From positions 69,164 through 133,163 of the forward strand of contig CAZLJD010000035.1 in assembly GCA_964559865.1 (NCBI GenBank): DNA of 64,000 nt, in the 5' to 3' direction. This document shows positions 17,475 to 25,921 of the stretch, piece after piece. The notes beneath the pieces were generated by a model that was not told the origin of the DNA, ran no database searches, and saw only the letters and a program-made list of their open reading frames with translations. Positions within the stretch are counted from its first letter, which is position 1; every line of letters begins with the position of its first letter. The translations under genes and the position numbers were made by a program. This DNA comes from JAGHAJ01 sp964559865 [NCBI: uncultured Synergistota bacterium]. Its GTDB lineage: Bacteria > Synergistota > JAGHAJ01.

Positions 17475-17509
17475 TTGAATGACTGGAGGCTGTTGATGGG
17501 GGTAGGTGC

Positions 17510-18511
17510 ATGTTTGATGGTAAGGCAATTTTGATAACGGGTGGAACCGGGAGCTTTGGTAGAAAATTCGTTGAATTGCTTTTGAGTAGATATAAGCCTA
17601 AGAGAGTTGTTGTGTATTCGAGGGATGAGTTTAAACAGTTTGAGATGTCACAGGTGTTCAATGCGAAGTGTATGCGGTATTTTATAGGTGATGTGCGTGA
17701 TAGAGATAGGTTGAGGAGGGCTATGGAAAACATAGATTATGTGATACACGCTGCGGCACTTAAGCAGGTTCCGGTAGCCGAATACAATCCTATGGAGGCG
17801 ATCAAGACCAACATCTTGGGTGCAAATAATGTTATAGATACAGCTATAGACATGGGTATTAAGAAGGTTATAGCCCTTTCCACTGACAAGGCAGTAAACC
17901 CCATAAACCTATACGGTGCAACGAAGCTGGCAAGCGATAAACTGTTTATTGCGGCGAACAACATGAAAGGAGCAAGAGACATAAAGTTCAGTATTGTTAG
18001 GTACGGAAATGTAATGGCTTCGAGAGGGAGTGTAATACCGCTGTTTCAGAAACTTGCAAGACAGGGAGTAAAAAGGCTTCCTATTACACATCCAGAGATG
18101 ACGAGGTTTTGGATAACGCTTGATGAGGCTGTGGACTTCGTTATGAGGTGCTTTGAGACCATGAAAGGCGGGGAGGTATTCGTTCCCAAGATTCCTTCTA
18201 TGAAGATAACAGATCTTGCACGAGCCATCTTACCGGATGCCGAGTTTGAGGTGGTGGGCATAAGGCCGGGGGAGAAACTTCATGAGACGCTCGTTTCCGT
18301 GGACGAATCCTTTAACACACTGGAGTTTAAAGAGTACTATGTAATTGTCCCTTCGATCACCTTTACTGGAAGGCCTGAGTACCAGATCAATGTTTGGGGA
18401 GAGAAGGGCGTGAAGAAGGAGTATGGCTTTGTCTTTTCCTCGAATAAAAACGATAGGTGGCTTACGGTGGAGGATATAAGAAGTAAGCTGAAAAGCGTAA
18501 AGATAGATTAA
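17510..18511 (+). CDS. pseB: UDP-GlcNAc 4,6-dehydratase (inverting), PseB/FlaA1-like
   Basis: This 333-residue extended SDR would convert UDP-GlcNAc to the 4-keto-6-deoxy sugar that starts pseudaminate-type pathways. It shows ILITGGTGSFGRKFVELLL, YSRDEFKQFEM (characteristic of PseB), HAAALKQVPVAEYNPMEA and ALSTDKAVNPINLYGATK, which holds the catalytic Thr/Asp/Lys region. Length and motifs are canonical. It has its own promoter, so it may be controlled separately. PseC- and PseH-like steps (aminotransferase, acetyltransferase) are not found in this window. Confidence 0.9.
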   Translation: MFDGKAILITGGTGSFGRKFVELLLSRYKPKRVVVYSRDEFKQFEMSQVFNAKCMRYFIGDVRDRDRLRRAMENIDYVIHAAALKQVPVAEYNPMEAIKTNILGANNVIDTAIDMGIKKVIALSTDKAVNPINLYGATKLASDKLFIAANNMKGARDIKFSIVRYGNVMASRGSVIPLFQKLARQGVKRLPITHPEMTRFWITLDEAVDFVMRCFETMKGGEVFVPKIPSMKITDLARAILPDAEFEVVGIRPGEKLHETLVSVDESFNTLEFKEYYVIVPSITFTGRPEYQINVWGEKGVKKEYGFVFSSNKNDRWLTVEDIRSKLKSVKID

Positions 18512-18551
18512 GCTTTAATCCCCAGAAACCCTGCTCGAAACCCTACTTGTG

Positions 18552-18601
18552 CAACCTGCACTCAAAAGTGCGTAGTTTTTCGTCTTACGATATGCAGGTT
18601 G
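18552..18601. repeat. Inverted repeat after the pseB-like gene
   Basis: CAACCTGCA at 18552-18560 pairs with TGCAGGTTG at 18593-18601 across 32 bases. The 237-base gap 18512-18748 also has a short direct repeat (GAAACCCT twice, near 18533 and 18546). No transposase or T-rich terminator tail is seen. It may be a regulatory stem or a mobile-element remnant. Confidence 0.35.
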
Positions 18602-18734
18602 AACATAGAAAATTACCAGCCTTTGTGCTACACTAATTTTAGCAGATTTAGGTTTTTCAGTATATTCCTAAATTTTGTGTAGCTTTTGTCATTAGCCAGC
18701 AGTGAGAGTCTATGATTATCAAGGAGGTGGAAGG

Positions 18735-19171
18735 ATGAGAAAGGGTAAGAGGATGTTGGAAGCTACAAGTACAGAAAAGAGGATAAAAGTGTTATAGAGC
18801 GTAGGATAGAAGAGGTGTTGGAGATCTTTCCTGTGCTGAAAGAAAGGTATCATTCGAGGGCAGATACTTTGAGTGGTGGAGAGAGGCAGATGCTTGCAAT
18901 GGCGAGAGGTTTGATGGGAAACCCAGAATTATTGATGTTGGATGAGCCGTCCCTGGGTTTAGCGCCGAAGATAGTAGATAAGATCTTTGAAGTAATTCAA
19001 ATTATCCACTCCAAGGGAGTGCCTATACTCCTTGTGGAGCAGCAGATTCACAGGGCGCTTGAGATCGCAAATAGGGGATATGTATTGCAGGATGGTGTTA
19101 TAGTTTTAGAGGGGAGTGGAAAGGAATTATTGAACTCAGAACTGGTGAAAAAGGCATATCTTGGTATGTAA
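18735..19171 (+). pseudogene. livF: Remnant of a branched-chain amino acid ABC transporter (livF tail)
   Basis: From 18749 an open frame encodes the C-terminal part of a LivF-type ATPase: GSYKYRKEDK, a linker, then the signature TLSGGERQMLAMARGL, Walker B LLMLDEPSLGLAP and LVEQQIHRALEIA. Walker A is absent and the frame has no start before GTG 18812/TTG 18815. Just upstream, AAGGAGG and ATG 18735 open a different frame (MRKGKRML, stopping at 18797) that looks like the beginning of a signal peptide. The arrangement reads as an internal deletion joining the head of one gene to the tail of livF. Confidence 0.8.
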
Positions 19172-19187
19172 GCGAAGGTGGAATGTC

Positions 19188-20459
19188 ATGATTGTTAAGA
19201 TACCTTATGGGACTAAGACCCTTGATGTAAATGTGCCAGATGGTAACCTTTTGAGTGTTATCGAGAGTAAGGAAGTTGATAGAATTTATGATGTTGTTGC
19301 TGAGATCAAAAACCAGCTATTGTATCCAATTGGTGCAACTCCTTTGCCTGAGCTCGTTTCTGGGAAGAGTAGTGTGTGCATAGTTGTATCTGACATTACG
19401 AGGCCTGTGCCTTACAAAGTAATCCTACCTGTTATGTTGAGTGTGATTGAGGAAAGTGGAGTGTCTCCTCAGGATATATATTTTCTTGTAGCAACTGGTT
19501 TACATAGAGCGTGTACGAGAGACGAGTTGGTGGAGATGTTAGGTGACGGTGTGGTTGGAGAGTACAGAATTTTGCAGCATGATGCTCTTGATAGCAATTC
19601 TCACAAGTTTTTAGGCTATACTAAGAGAGAAACCCCCATTTGGGTGGACAGAAGATACCTCGAAGCAGAGGTGAAGATAATCACGGGTCTTGTAGAGCCT
19701 CACTTTATGGCGGGTTTCTCCGGTGGTAGAAAGAGTATAGCACCGGGTATCTCTGGCTTGGATACTATAAGGGCATTGCATAGCCCTTCACTTTTGGAAT
19801 CTCCTAACGCCGCAATAGGTGTTGTTAAAGGCAATCCTGTTCACGAGGAGACAACTGAGATAGCGAGGTTAGCAGGTGTGGACTTTATGCTGAATGTGAC
19901 TTTGAATAAAGCCAGAGAGATCACGGGGGTGTTTGGTGGGGACTTGGATGCTGCGTTTTATGAGGCCGTTGATTTTCTGATGTCAACTGCCGTGGATGTG
20001 GCAGAGGAGGCAGATGTGGTTATAGCATCTGGCGGTGGCTACCCACTGGACACGACTTTTTATCAGTCTATAAAGGGTATGGTTGCAGTTTTACCCGCAG
20101 TGAAAAAAGGGGGTATGGTATTTGTAGCCTCCTCTTGCACTGATGGAGTGGGTAAGAAAGATTTTGAGGATGTCCTTATAGAACTGGGCAGACTTAAAGA
20201 CCCGGATATGCTGGTAGAGAGACTAAAAGAACCGGATTTCTTTAAGATCGATCAGTGGCAAGTTGAAGAGATGTGCAAGGTACTTAAAAAAGCAGATATT
20301 TTTTACTATACTGAGGCTCTGTCTCCTGAAAGGGTAAAGAGGTTCATGGTAACCCCTGTTAGTAGCTTAAGTGAACTTTTTGACGAAGCAAGAAAGAGGT
20401 ATGGTAAAGAATTCACTGTGAACATTGTTCCTGAGGGTCCTTATACCCTTCTACTATGA
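19188..20459 (+). CDS. larA: LarA-family (nickel-pincer) hydroxyacid racemase
   Basis: This 424-residue LarA-like protein has residues matching the lactate racemase active site: His106 in ATGLHRAC, His172 in VEPHFMAGFSGG and Lys182 in GGRKSIAPG. The last would carry the nickel-pincer nucleotide. LarA-family enzymes racemise or epimerise 2-hydroxyacids, and the substrate varies. It overlaps the start region of a glycerate kinase gene, suggesting a 2-hydroxyacid of that size. No larB, larC or larE maturation genes are in the window. ATG 19188 follows GAAGGTGGA. Confidence 0.87.
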   Translation: MIVKIPYGTKTLDVNVPDGNLLSVIESKEVDRIYDVVAEIKNQLLYPIGATPLPELVSGKSSVCIVVSDITRPVPYKVILPVMLSVIEESGVSPQDIYFLVATGLHRACTRDELVEMLGDGVVGEYRILQHDALDSNSHKFLGYTKRETPIWVDRRYLEAEVKIITGLVEPHFMAGFSGGRKSIAPGISGLDTIRALHSPSLLESPNAAIGVVKGNPVHEETTEIARLAGVDFMLNVTLNKAREITGVFGGDLDAAFYEAVDFLMSTAVDVAEEADVVIASGGGYPLDTTFYQSIKGMVAVLPAVKKGGMVFVASSCTDGVGKKDFEDVLIELGRLKDPDMLVERLKEPDFFKIDQWQVEEMCKVLKKADIFYYTEALSPERVKRFMVTPVSSLSELFDEARKRYGKEFTVNIVPEGPYTLLL

Positions 20460-20482
20460 CATTTTGGGAAGAAGGCGTTGAC

Positions 20483-21814
20483 ATGTGGAAATTACCTTTG
20501 GATGGTGAAAGTGGGCGAGTTTTGGAAGGCATTTTGAAAGAAGCGCTCCGAAAAGTTCGGGGAGATGTTGTTGTTAAAGACAATCTGGCTGTTGTTGATG
20601 ATTACATAGTTATCAAGGGGAGAAAGGTGAGGATAGAAGGAGACATATATATTTTGGCAATAGGTAAAGCCTCCGTTGCGATGGCAAAGGGAGCAGAAGA
20701 TGTATTGGGAGATAGGATAAAAGGAGGGCTGGTTGTTACTAAGTATGGTTTTTCCATGCCTCTGAAGATGTGTAGGGTGATAGAAGCAGGACATCCTATA
20801 CCTGACGAGAATGGATTGAAGGCGGCACGCTTGGCGTTTGACTTGGTTAGGGGGCTTTCTGAAGGAGACATACTGCTCGTTCTTATATCTGGAGGTGGTT
20901 CAGCACTTTTACCTGCCCCTGACGGTATAACCCTGCGGGACAAGATGTTCGTTACTGATCTTTTGCTAAAGAGTGGGGCTACTATACAGGAGATAAACTG
21001 CGTGAGGAAGCACCTTTCGTTTTTGAAAGGCGGTAAGTTGCGCAAAGCTGCTTATCCTGCAAAAGTCGTTACTATGGTTCTTTCTGACGTTATAGGAAAC
21101 GATCTATCTTCTATAGCATCTGGTCCTACATTTGCAGATTCTACCACTTTTGAGGATGCTGTGAATGTTTTAAGGAGATATGGATTGTGGGATAGGGTGC
21201 CGCTTTCCGTCAGGAGACACCTTCAAGAGGGTGTAGAAGGACGTGCTCAGGAGACACTAAAACCTGAAGATGAAGATATGAATAGAAGTATAACAGAAAT
21301 AATTGGTGACAATAGATATTTTTGTAATGTCTTGTGCGAGGCAGCGAGAAAGGCAAACATATCACCGGTGCACTTTACGAGTTTTGTTGAAGGTGAGGCA
21401 CGGGAAGTTGCCAAGGTTATAGCTGCTGTAGTGAAGGAATACCTCTTTAGGAGAGAAAACACACCGAAGCTATTGATATTTGGCGGAGAAACTACGGTAA
21501 GGATAAAAGGGAACGGTAAGGGGGGAAGATCTCAGGAACTCGCGCTCTCTCTTGCGGTTTCTATGAGTGGATGGAAAGGTTATAGGGTAGTTTCTATCTC
21601 TACTGATGGCAATGACGGTCCTACTGATGCTGCTGGTGCTGTTGTGGACGATACTACACTTGTTAGAGCGCATGAGAAGGGACTTAATCCTTTAAGCTAC
21701 CTCGACGATAATGATTCATATCACTTCTTTGATGAGCTGAAAAACCTTGTGTTTACAGGTCCCACGCAGACGAATGTAAATGACGTAGTAGTTGCTCTTG
21801 TAGGGTATGATTAG
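20483..21814 (+). CDS. Glycerate 2-kinase (MOFRL family)
   Basis: This GckA/TtuD-type kinase of 443 residues phosphorylates glycerate to 2-phosphoglycerate. Visible parts are YILAIGKASVAMAKGAED, the glycine-rich LVLISGGGSALLPAPDGI, NCVRKHLSFLKGGKL, and the C-terminal MOFRL part (LIFGGETTVRIKGNGKGG, then STDGNDGPTDAAGA). ATG 20483 has GAAGAAGG eight bases upstream; ATG 20456 overlaps the larA stop but lacks a ribosome site. It ends four bases into the convergent CdaR-type regulator. Confidence 0.88.
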   Translation: MWKLPLDGESGRVLEGILKEALRKVRGDVVVKDNLAVVDDYIVIKGRKVRIEGDIYILAIGKASVAMAKGAEDVLGDRIKGGLVVTKYGFSMPLKMCRVIEAGHPIPDENGLKAARLAFDLVRGLSEGDILLVLISGGGSALLPAPDGITLRDKMFVTDLLLKSGATIQEINCVRKHLSFLKGGKLRKAAYPAKVVTMVLSDVIGNDLSSIASGPTFADSTTFEDAVNVLRRYGLWDRVPLSVRRHLQEGVEGRAQETLKPEDEDMNRSITEIIGDNRYFCNVLCEAARKANISPVHFTSFVEGEAREVAKVIAAVVKEYLFRRENTPKLLIFGGETTVRIKGNGKGGRSQELALSLAVSMSGWKGYRVVSISTDGNDGPTDAAGAVVDDTTLVRAHEKGLNPLSYLDDNDSYHFFDELKNLVFTGPTQTNVNDVVVALVGYD

Positions 21815-22971
21815 TTGGTGTGATTATTCAGTGTTATTGCAAGATATAACTGCACTGCTTCATAGAAATTGAAGGGGTTTTTCCCCGTCAAGTTGTGTAT
21901 CTTCCTAAGGTGGTTGTTAACGGTGTTTCTGTGTAGGTGCGCTGTTTTTGCGGTTTTACATACATTAAAGTTGTTGTCGAGGAACGCAATAAGTGTATGG
22001 ATGAGGTGTTCTTTGTTCTTTAACCCTTTTAGGGTCTCTCTTACAAAGTTTTCCTGGATCTCAGCGGGTATGTTGGTAAGGAGCTCTTCGAATACGAGTT
22101 CGTCTATAAAATAGATATTGGCTTTGCTGTTGAAAATTTCGCCGATGTGAAGGGCTTTTAGTGCTTCTTGATATGATATATAGATACCGTGTACACCGGG
22201 GTGATACTTTCCGATACCTATCTTGATGCTTGTCTTTCTTATTCCTTCTATGTAGCTCTTTATTCTGTTTAGATAATGTATTGTTCTTGATCTTTCGTCC
22301 TTTGATGGGTTTATGTGTTTTAGTATAAAGTAGTTGTTTCTAATGTTCGAGCCAACGATGTCGTTGTTGTTATTCAGAAAGGCCTTTATATCTTTTATAA
22401 ACCTTTCTCTTTCCACTTCCTCATTTAATATGGTCTTTTCGCTACCCTGTTGGTCTTTCTTTGTGGATATCACTATAGCTATTCTTGGGAGGCTTAGGTC
22501 AAAACCAAGCACTTTTCCTCGATATATTATGGCTTCTTCTGCTTCGTCGAAGTAGCCATTTAACAGGTCATTTAAAAATCGCTCTTTTGCCAGCGAGCTG
22601 AGTCTTATTTCCTTGGTAAGGATATTCTGTTTTATCATGAGTTCGACTGTCATTTTTACCAGTCTTGTATAGCTCCTTATCTCATTTGGAGGTCCTGTCA
22701 CACCAACTACGCCGGCAATTTTGCCATCTATCTCTATTGGCATGTTTATACCCGGTTTTGTGCCTTTTAGCCTTTGTGCTGTCGGAATGTCTATCTCTAT
22801 GGTTTTTCCTGTTTTAATCACGATTGAAGCGCCTTCGTGATAGGTATCTATGCGCTCTTTGTCTCCCGATGCTATAATTACGCCTCTTTCGTTCATCAGA
22901 TTTACATTTCTGTGAATTATTTTCATTGTCTCTGTAACTATAGATTCTGCTATATCCCTATTTATGTACAT
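21811..22971 (-). CDS. CdaR-family (sugar diacid) transcriptional regulator
   Basis: This 386-residue regulator has an N-terminal diacid recognition domain (DIAESIVTETMKIIH), a central GGDEF-like region and a C-terminal PucR/CdaR helix-turn-helix (FNVCKTAKTAHLHRNTVNNH, with LRKIHNLTGKNPF following). CdaR in E. coli activates glucarate, galactarate and glycerate use. The convergent glycerate kinase and larA are natural candidate targets. ATG 22971 follows AAAGGTGG; the longer GTG start would overlap that site. Confidence 0.85.
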   Translation of the reverse strand: MYINRDIAESIVTETMKIIHRNVNLMNERGVIIASGDKERIDTYHEGASIVIKTGKTIEIDIPTAQRLKGTKPGINMPIEIDGKIAGVVGVTGPPNEIRSYTRLVKMTVELMIKQNILTKEIRLSSLAKERFLNDLLNGYFDEAEEAIIYRGKVLGFDLSLPRIAIVISTKKDQQGSEKTILNEEVERERFIKDIKAFLNNNNDIVGSNIRNNYFILKHINPSKDERSRTIHYLNRIKSYIEGIRKTSIKIGIGKYHPGVHGIYISYQEALKALHIGEIFNSKANIYFIDELVFEELLTNIPAEIQENFVRETLKGLKNKEHLIHTLIAFLDNNFNVCKTAKTAHLHRNTVNNHLRKIHNLTGKNPFNFYEAVQLYLAITLNNHTN

Positions 22972-23015
22972 CTCTACCACCTTTCTTTAAAGTTTTGCCA
23001 CTTGGGTTTGTACCT

Positions 23016-24522
23016 TTAGCCTTCGAGTGCCGAATCTCTCAATACTTTTGCCCATCCCATAGACCTTTTTACTGCTTCTTTCCATACCGAGTAGAGTCTC
23101 TCTCTTTTCTCCCTCTCCATCGCAGGGAGAAACTCCTTTCCCATCTTCCAAATTTTGGATATCTCTTCTTGATTTTCCCAGTATCCTACTGCAAGCCCTG
23201 CAAGATATGCTGCTCCCAGGGCTGTTGTTTCGTGGATAGCAGGTTTTACGACCTTTGTGCCGGTGATGTCTGCCTGGAACTGCATGAGGAAGGTGTTGTT
23301 AGTAGCCCCACCGTCAACACGGAGCTCTGCTATCTTTATGTGGCTACTTCTTTCCATTTCTATTAGTACATCTCTGCTGAGGTAGGCTATGGACTCGAGT
23401 ACTGCCCTTGCAAGGTGGGCTTTTGTTGTCCCCCTCGTAATGCCTATTAGGATACCCCTTGCATACTGATCCCAATAAGGTGCACCTAATCCTACGAATG
23501 CTGGAACACAGTAAACTCCATCGTTTGATGTGATCGATGTTGCAAGAGATTCGCTTTCAGATGATTCATCTATCGTTTTCAGGGCATCTCTGAGCCATTG
23601 CACTGCAGCTCCGGTTATGAATATGCTTCCTTCAAGCGCATATGTTACTTTATTGTCTAATCCCCATGCGATTGTCGTTAAGAGCTTTTCCGAATGTACT
23701 ACCTTTTGCCCGGTATTCATTAGGATGAAATTTCCCGTTCCATATGTGTTCTTTACCATTCCGGGGTTATAGCAGGCTTGTCCGAAGAGGGCAGATTGCT
23801 GATCTCCTGCATCTCCAGATATTGGAATCTCTGCACCAAGTATGCTTTTGCTGGTGTATCCGTATATCTTGCTTGAGGGTTCAGGTTTGGGTAATATGCT
23901 TTGAGGTATGTCGAACATTTCTAACATTTCTTTGTCCCAACTCAGTGTATTTATGTTAAACAGCATGAAGCGTTGGAGTAGTCTGTCGTGTGTATTTTGC
24001 CACCACTGAGTCTCCACATCAGAAATGTATCTATTGTTCCAAATAAAACCTTTCCTTTTTTGGTCTTTTCTCTCAAAATTGGAATGCTGTCTAAAAGCCA
24101 TTTTATCTTTGGCCCAGAGAAGTAAGAATCTGGAACTAACCCTGTTTTTTCTTTTATTAGCTTATAACAGTCTCTTTTCAATTGCTCGACTATCTCTGTT
24201 GTTCTTCTACACACTGCCATACTATAGCGTTATATACAGGTTTGCCCGTGTCTTTGTCCCACAGAACTACGGTTTCTCTCTGATTGGTGATTCCGATGGC
24301 TTCTATCTCTTTTAGTTGTATTTTTGCTGTATTTATAGCAGTTTTAATAGCATTTAACTGAGCACTCCATATCTCTTCGGGGCTGTGTTCAACCCAGCCT
24401 GGTTGCGGATAGTACTGAGTAAACTCGTATTGCCCCATGCCCAATATGTTGCTTTCTTTATCAAAGACGATTGCCCTTGCACTTGTGGTTCCTTCGTCTA
24501 AGGAGAGTATGTATTTCCCCAC
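23016..24522 (-). pseudogene. glpK: Glycerol kinase gene broken by two frameshifts
   Basis: Three frames together spell one glycerol kinase. It runs [20 protein letters not shown] from 24522, then [18 protein letters not shown], then [14 protein letters not shown] to the end ([34 protein letters not shown]). The first break is near 24212: an extra GT in a TGTGTG run after VWQC. The second is near 23965: about seven bases are missing where NASRTM is expected. Glycerol phosphorylation from this copy is therefore unlikely. It sits 44 bases upstream of the CdaR-type gene in the same direction. Confidence 0.85.
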
Positions 24523-24666
24523 TCTAAAAATTACCCCCTGTTGCTTGAATTGGTGCTTATTTCTAATTTTCGACTATTTTAATTGGAAATTCAAGATGGA
24601 TTTTGCATTCTTATAGTTTTGGATATGGATTCGTATAGATTACCTTGCGTAGACACTATTTTTCTG

Positions 24667-24694
24667 TTGACACATAACATCTATTGTGTTATAT
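24667..24694 (+). promoter_or_regulatory. Promoter and likely operator for the GntR-headed operon
   Basis: TTGACA at 24667-24672 and TTATAT at 24689-24694 are 16 bases apart. Between and across them, ATAACA and TGTTAT form an inverted repeat with a seven-base centre (24674-24692). A dimeric regulator such as the GntR protein encoded 60 bases downstream could bind there and block the promoter. Apart from this the 232-base gap holds nothing recognisable. Confidence 0.5.
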
Positions 24695-24754
24695 TTTTCC
24701 AAACTTTATTATACAGCACATAAAACTGTTTGATATTTTGAAAGAGGTGGTTGT

Positions 24755-25414
24755 ATGGAGGAAGAGGGGATTTCTTCTGATAGCATTTATGAGCTAATCA
24801 AGGAAGATATTATGTTCAGGAGGATTAAAGGGGGGCAAAAGATAAGGGAGAGGGAGTTAGCGGAGAGATTTGGAGTTAGTATTACGCCTGTGAGGGAGGT
24901 GCTGACGAGGTTAGAGTATGATGGCTTGGTTGTGAGGAATGGGAAGGCAAGAGTTGTGAGGACTTTGTCCTGTTCGGAGTTGCAACATTACTACAATGTA
25001 AGGCTTTTGCTGGAGCCAGAATCTGCGTGCCTTGCAGCTCAAAATGCTTCAAGTGAGGACATAAAGAAACTTGCGGGCATGATTGAGGAGATGAAGAGTT
25101 GTGCAAAGAGTGGAAGTTTGCAGGAACTTGACAGGGTGAACAAGGATTTTGACGAGTTTATATATCGATTAAGCCGCAATCCTGTGCTTGAGAAGTTTCT
25201 AAGAGAAGTGCTGGTTGTGGTTTTCCCATATAGGGTGATGGGAACGAGGGTAGAAACCAGATTGAAGGAGACTGTCAAAGAGCACGAGGCAATATTTAAG
25301 GCTATAGCTAATAAAAAACCTGCTGAGGCAAGGCGTGTTACGAGAAGACATGTAAGAAACGCCTCTGAAGTGGTTATGCTGGTGATGAGAGAATTTGAGG
25401 AAAAGGGGTTGTGA
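24755..25414 (+). CDS. GntR-family (FadR/FCD subgroup) transcriptional regulator
   Basis: This 219-residue regulator has an N-terminal winged helix (SIYELIKEDIMFRRIKGGQK, then ERELAERFGVSITPVREVLT RL) and a C-terminal FCD effector domain. Metal-ligand-type residues are visible in NKDFDEFIYRL and KEHEAIFKAI, and in RRHVRNA. FCD regulators respond to organic acids. It heads a block of TRAP transporter and organic-acid enzyme genes that starts four bases after its stop, so it probably controls that operon and itself. Confidence 0.9.
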   Translation: MEEEGISSDSIYELIKEDIMFRRIKGGQKIRERELAERFGVSITPVREVLTRLEYDGLVVRNGKARVVRTLSCSELQHYYNVRLLLEPESACLAAQNASSEDIKKLAGMIEEMKSCAKSGSLQELDRVNKDFDEFIYRLSRNPVLEKFLREVLVVVFPYRVMGTRVETRLKETVKEHEAIFKAIANKKPAEARRVTRRHVRNASEVVMLVMREFEEKGL

Positions 25415-25417
25415 AAG

Positions 25418-25918
25418 ATGAGAGGGCTGTTGCTACTCAGAAGGATAATAGATGGTAGCACGAAATTCTTCTACATTCTTAGCATGGGTGGGGTGTTATT
25501 TATAGCTATTGCCGTGTTTTACAATGTAATAATGAGATACATCTTTAGAAATCCCACCTACTGGTCTACCGAAGTTACCTCAGTGATGCTCGTAATACTC
25601 ACATTCCTTGGTGCGGGTGAAATTTTGAAACAAGACCAACACATAAAGTTTAGTCTGATTCTGGACAGGCTTTCTCCTAACGGTAGAAGGATTTTTGAGA
25701 TCGTAAATTCTATTTTGGGAATTGCGTTCTGCATTGTCTTGGTGTGGCAGGGTGGAAGGGCAACCGAGATGGTATATACGAACAATATGAGGATGCCTTC
25801 CCTTCTTGGGACACCACTTGCAATACCCTATTTCTTTATAACCTTGGGGGCTTTGACCCTTGCTCTACAGTTTCTGTTTAGGGTGATAGATGCCCTTTTA
25901 TCTCTCAGAAGGAGGTAG
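25418..25918 (+). CDS. dctQ: TRAP transporter small membrane subunit (DctQ)
   Basis: This 166-residue protein has four membrane segments and the DctQ pattern. It shows FYNVIMRYIFRNPTYWSTEV near residue 28-47, ILTFLGAGEILKQDQHIKF, and a final segment with PYFFITLGALTLALQFLFRV. With DctM and DctP it forms a sodium-driven, binding-protein-dependent organic-acid importer. It is spaced three bases from gntR and three from dctM. Confidence 0.92.
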   Translation: MRGLLLLRRIIDGSTKFFYILSMGGVLFIAIAVFYNVIMRYIFRNPTYWSTEVTSVMLVILTFLGAGEILKQDQHIKFSLILDRLSPNGRRIFEIVNSILGIAFCIVLVWQGGRATEMVYTNNMRMPSLLGTPLAIPYFFITLGALTLALQFLFRVIDALLSLRRR

Positions 25919-25921
25919 AAC

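Noticed and set aside
18512-18748. Insertion-sequence end suggested by the 9-bp inverted repeat
   Set aside because: No transposase fragment, target-site duplication or second copy is visible.
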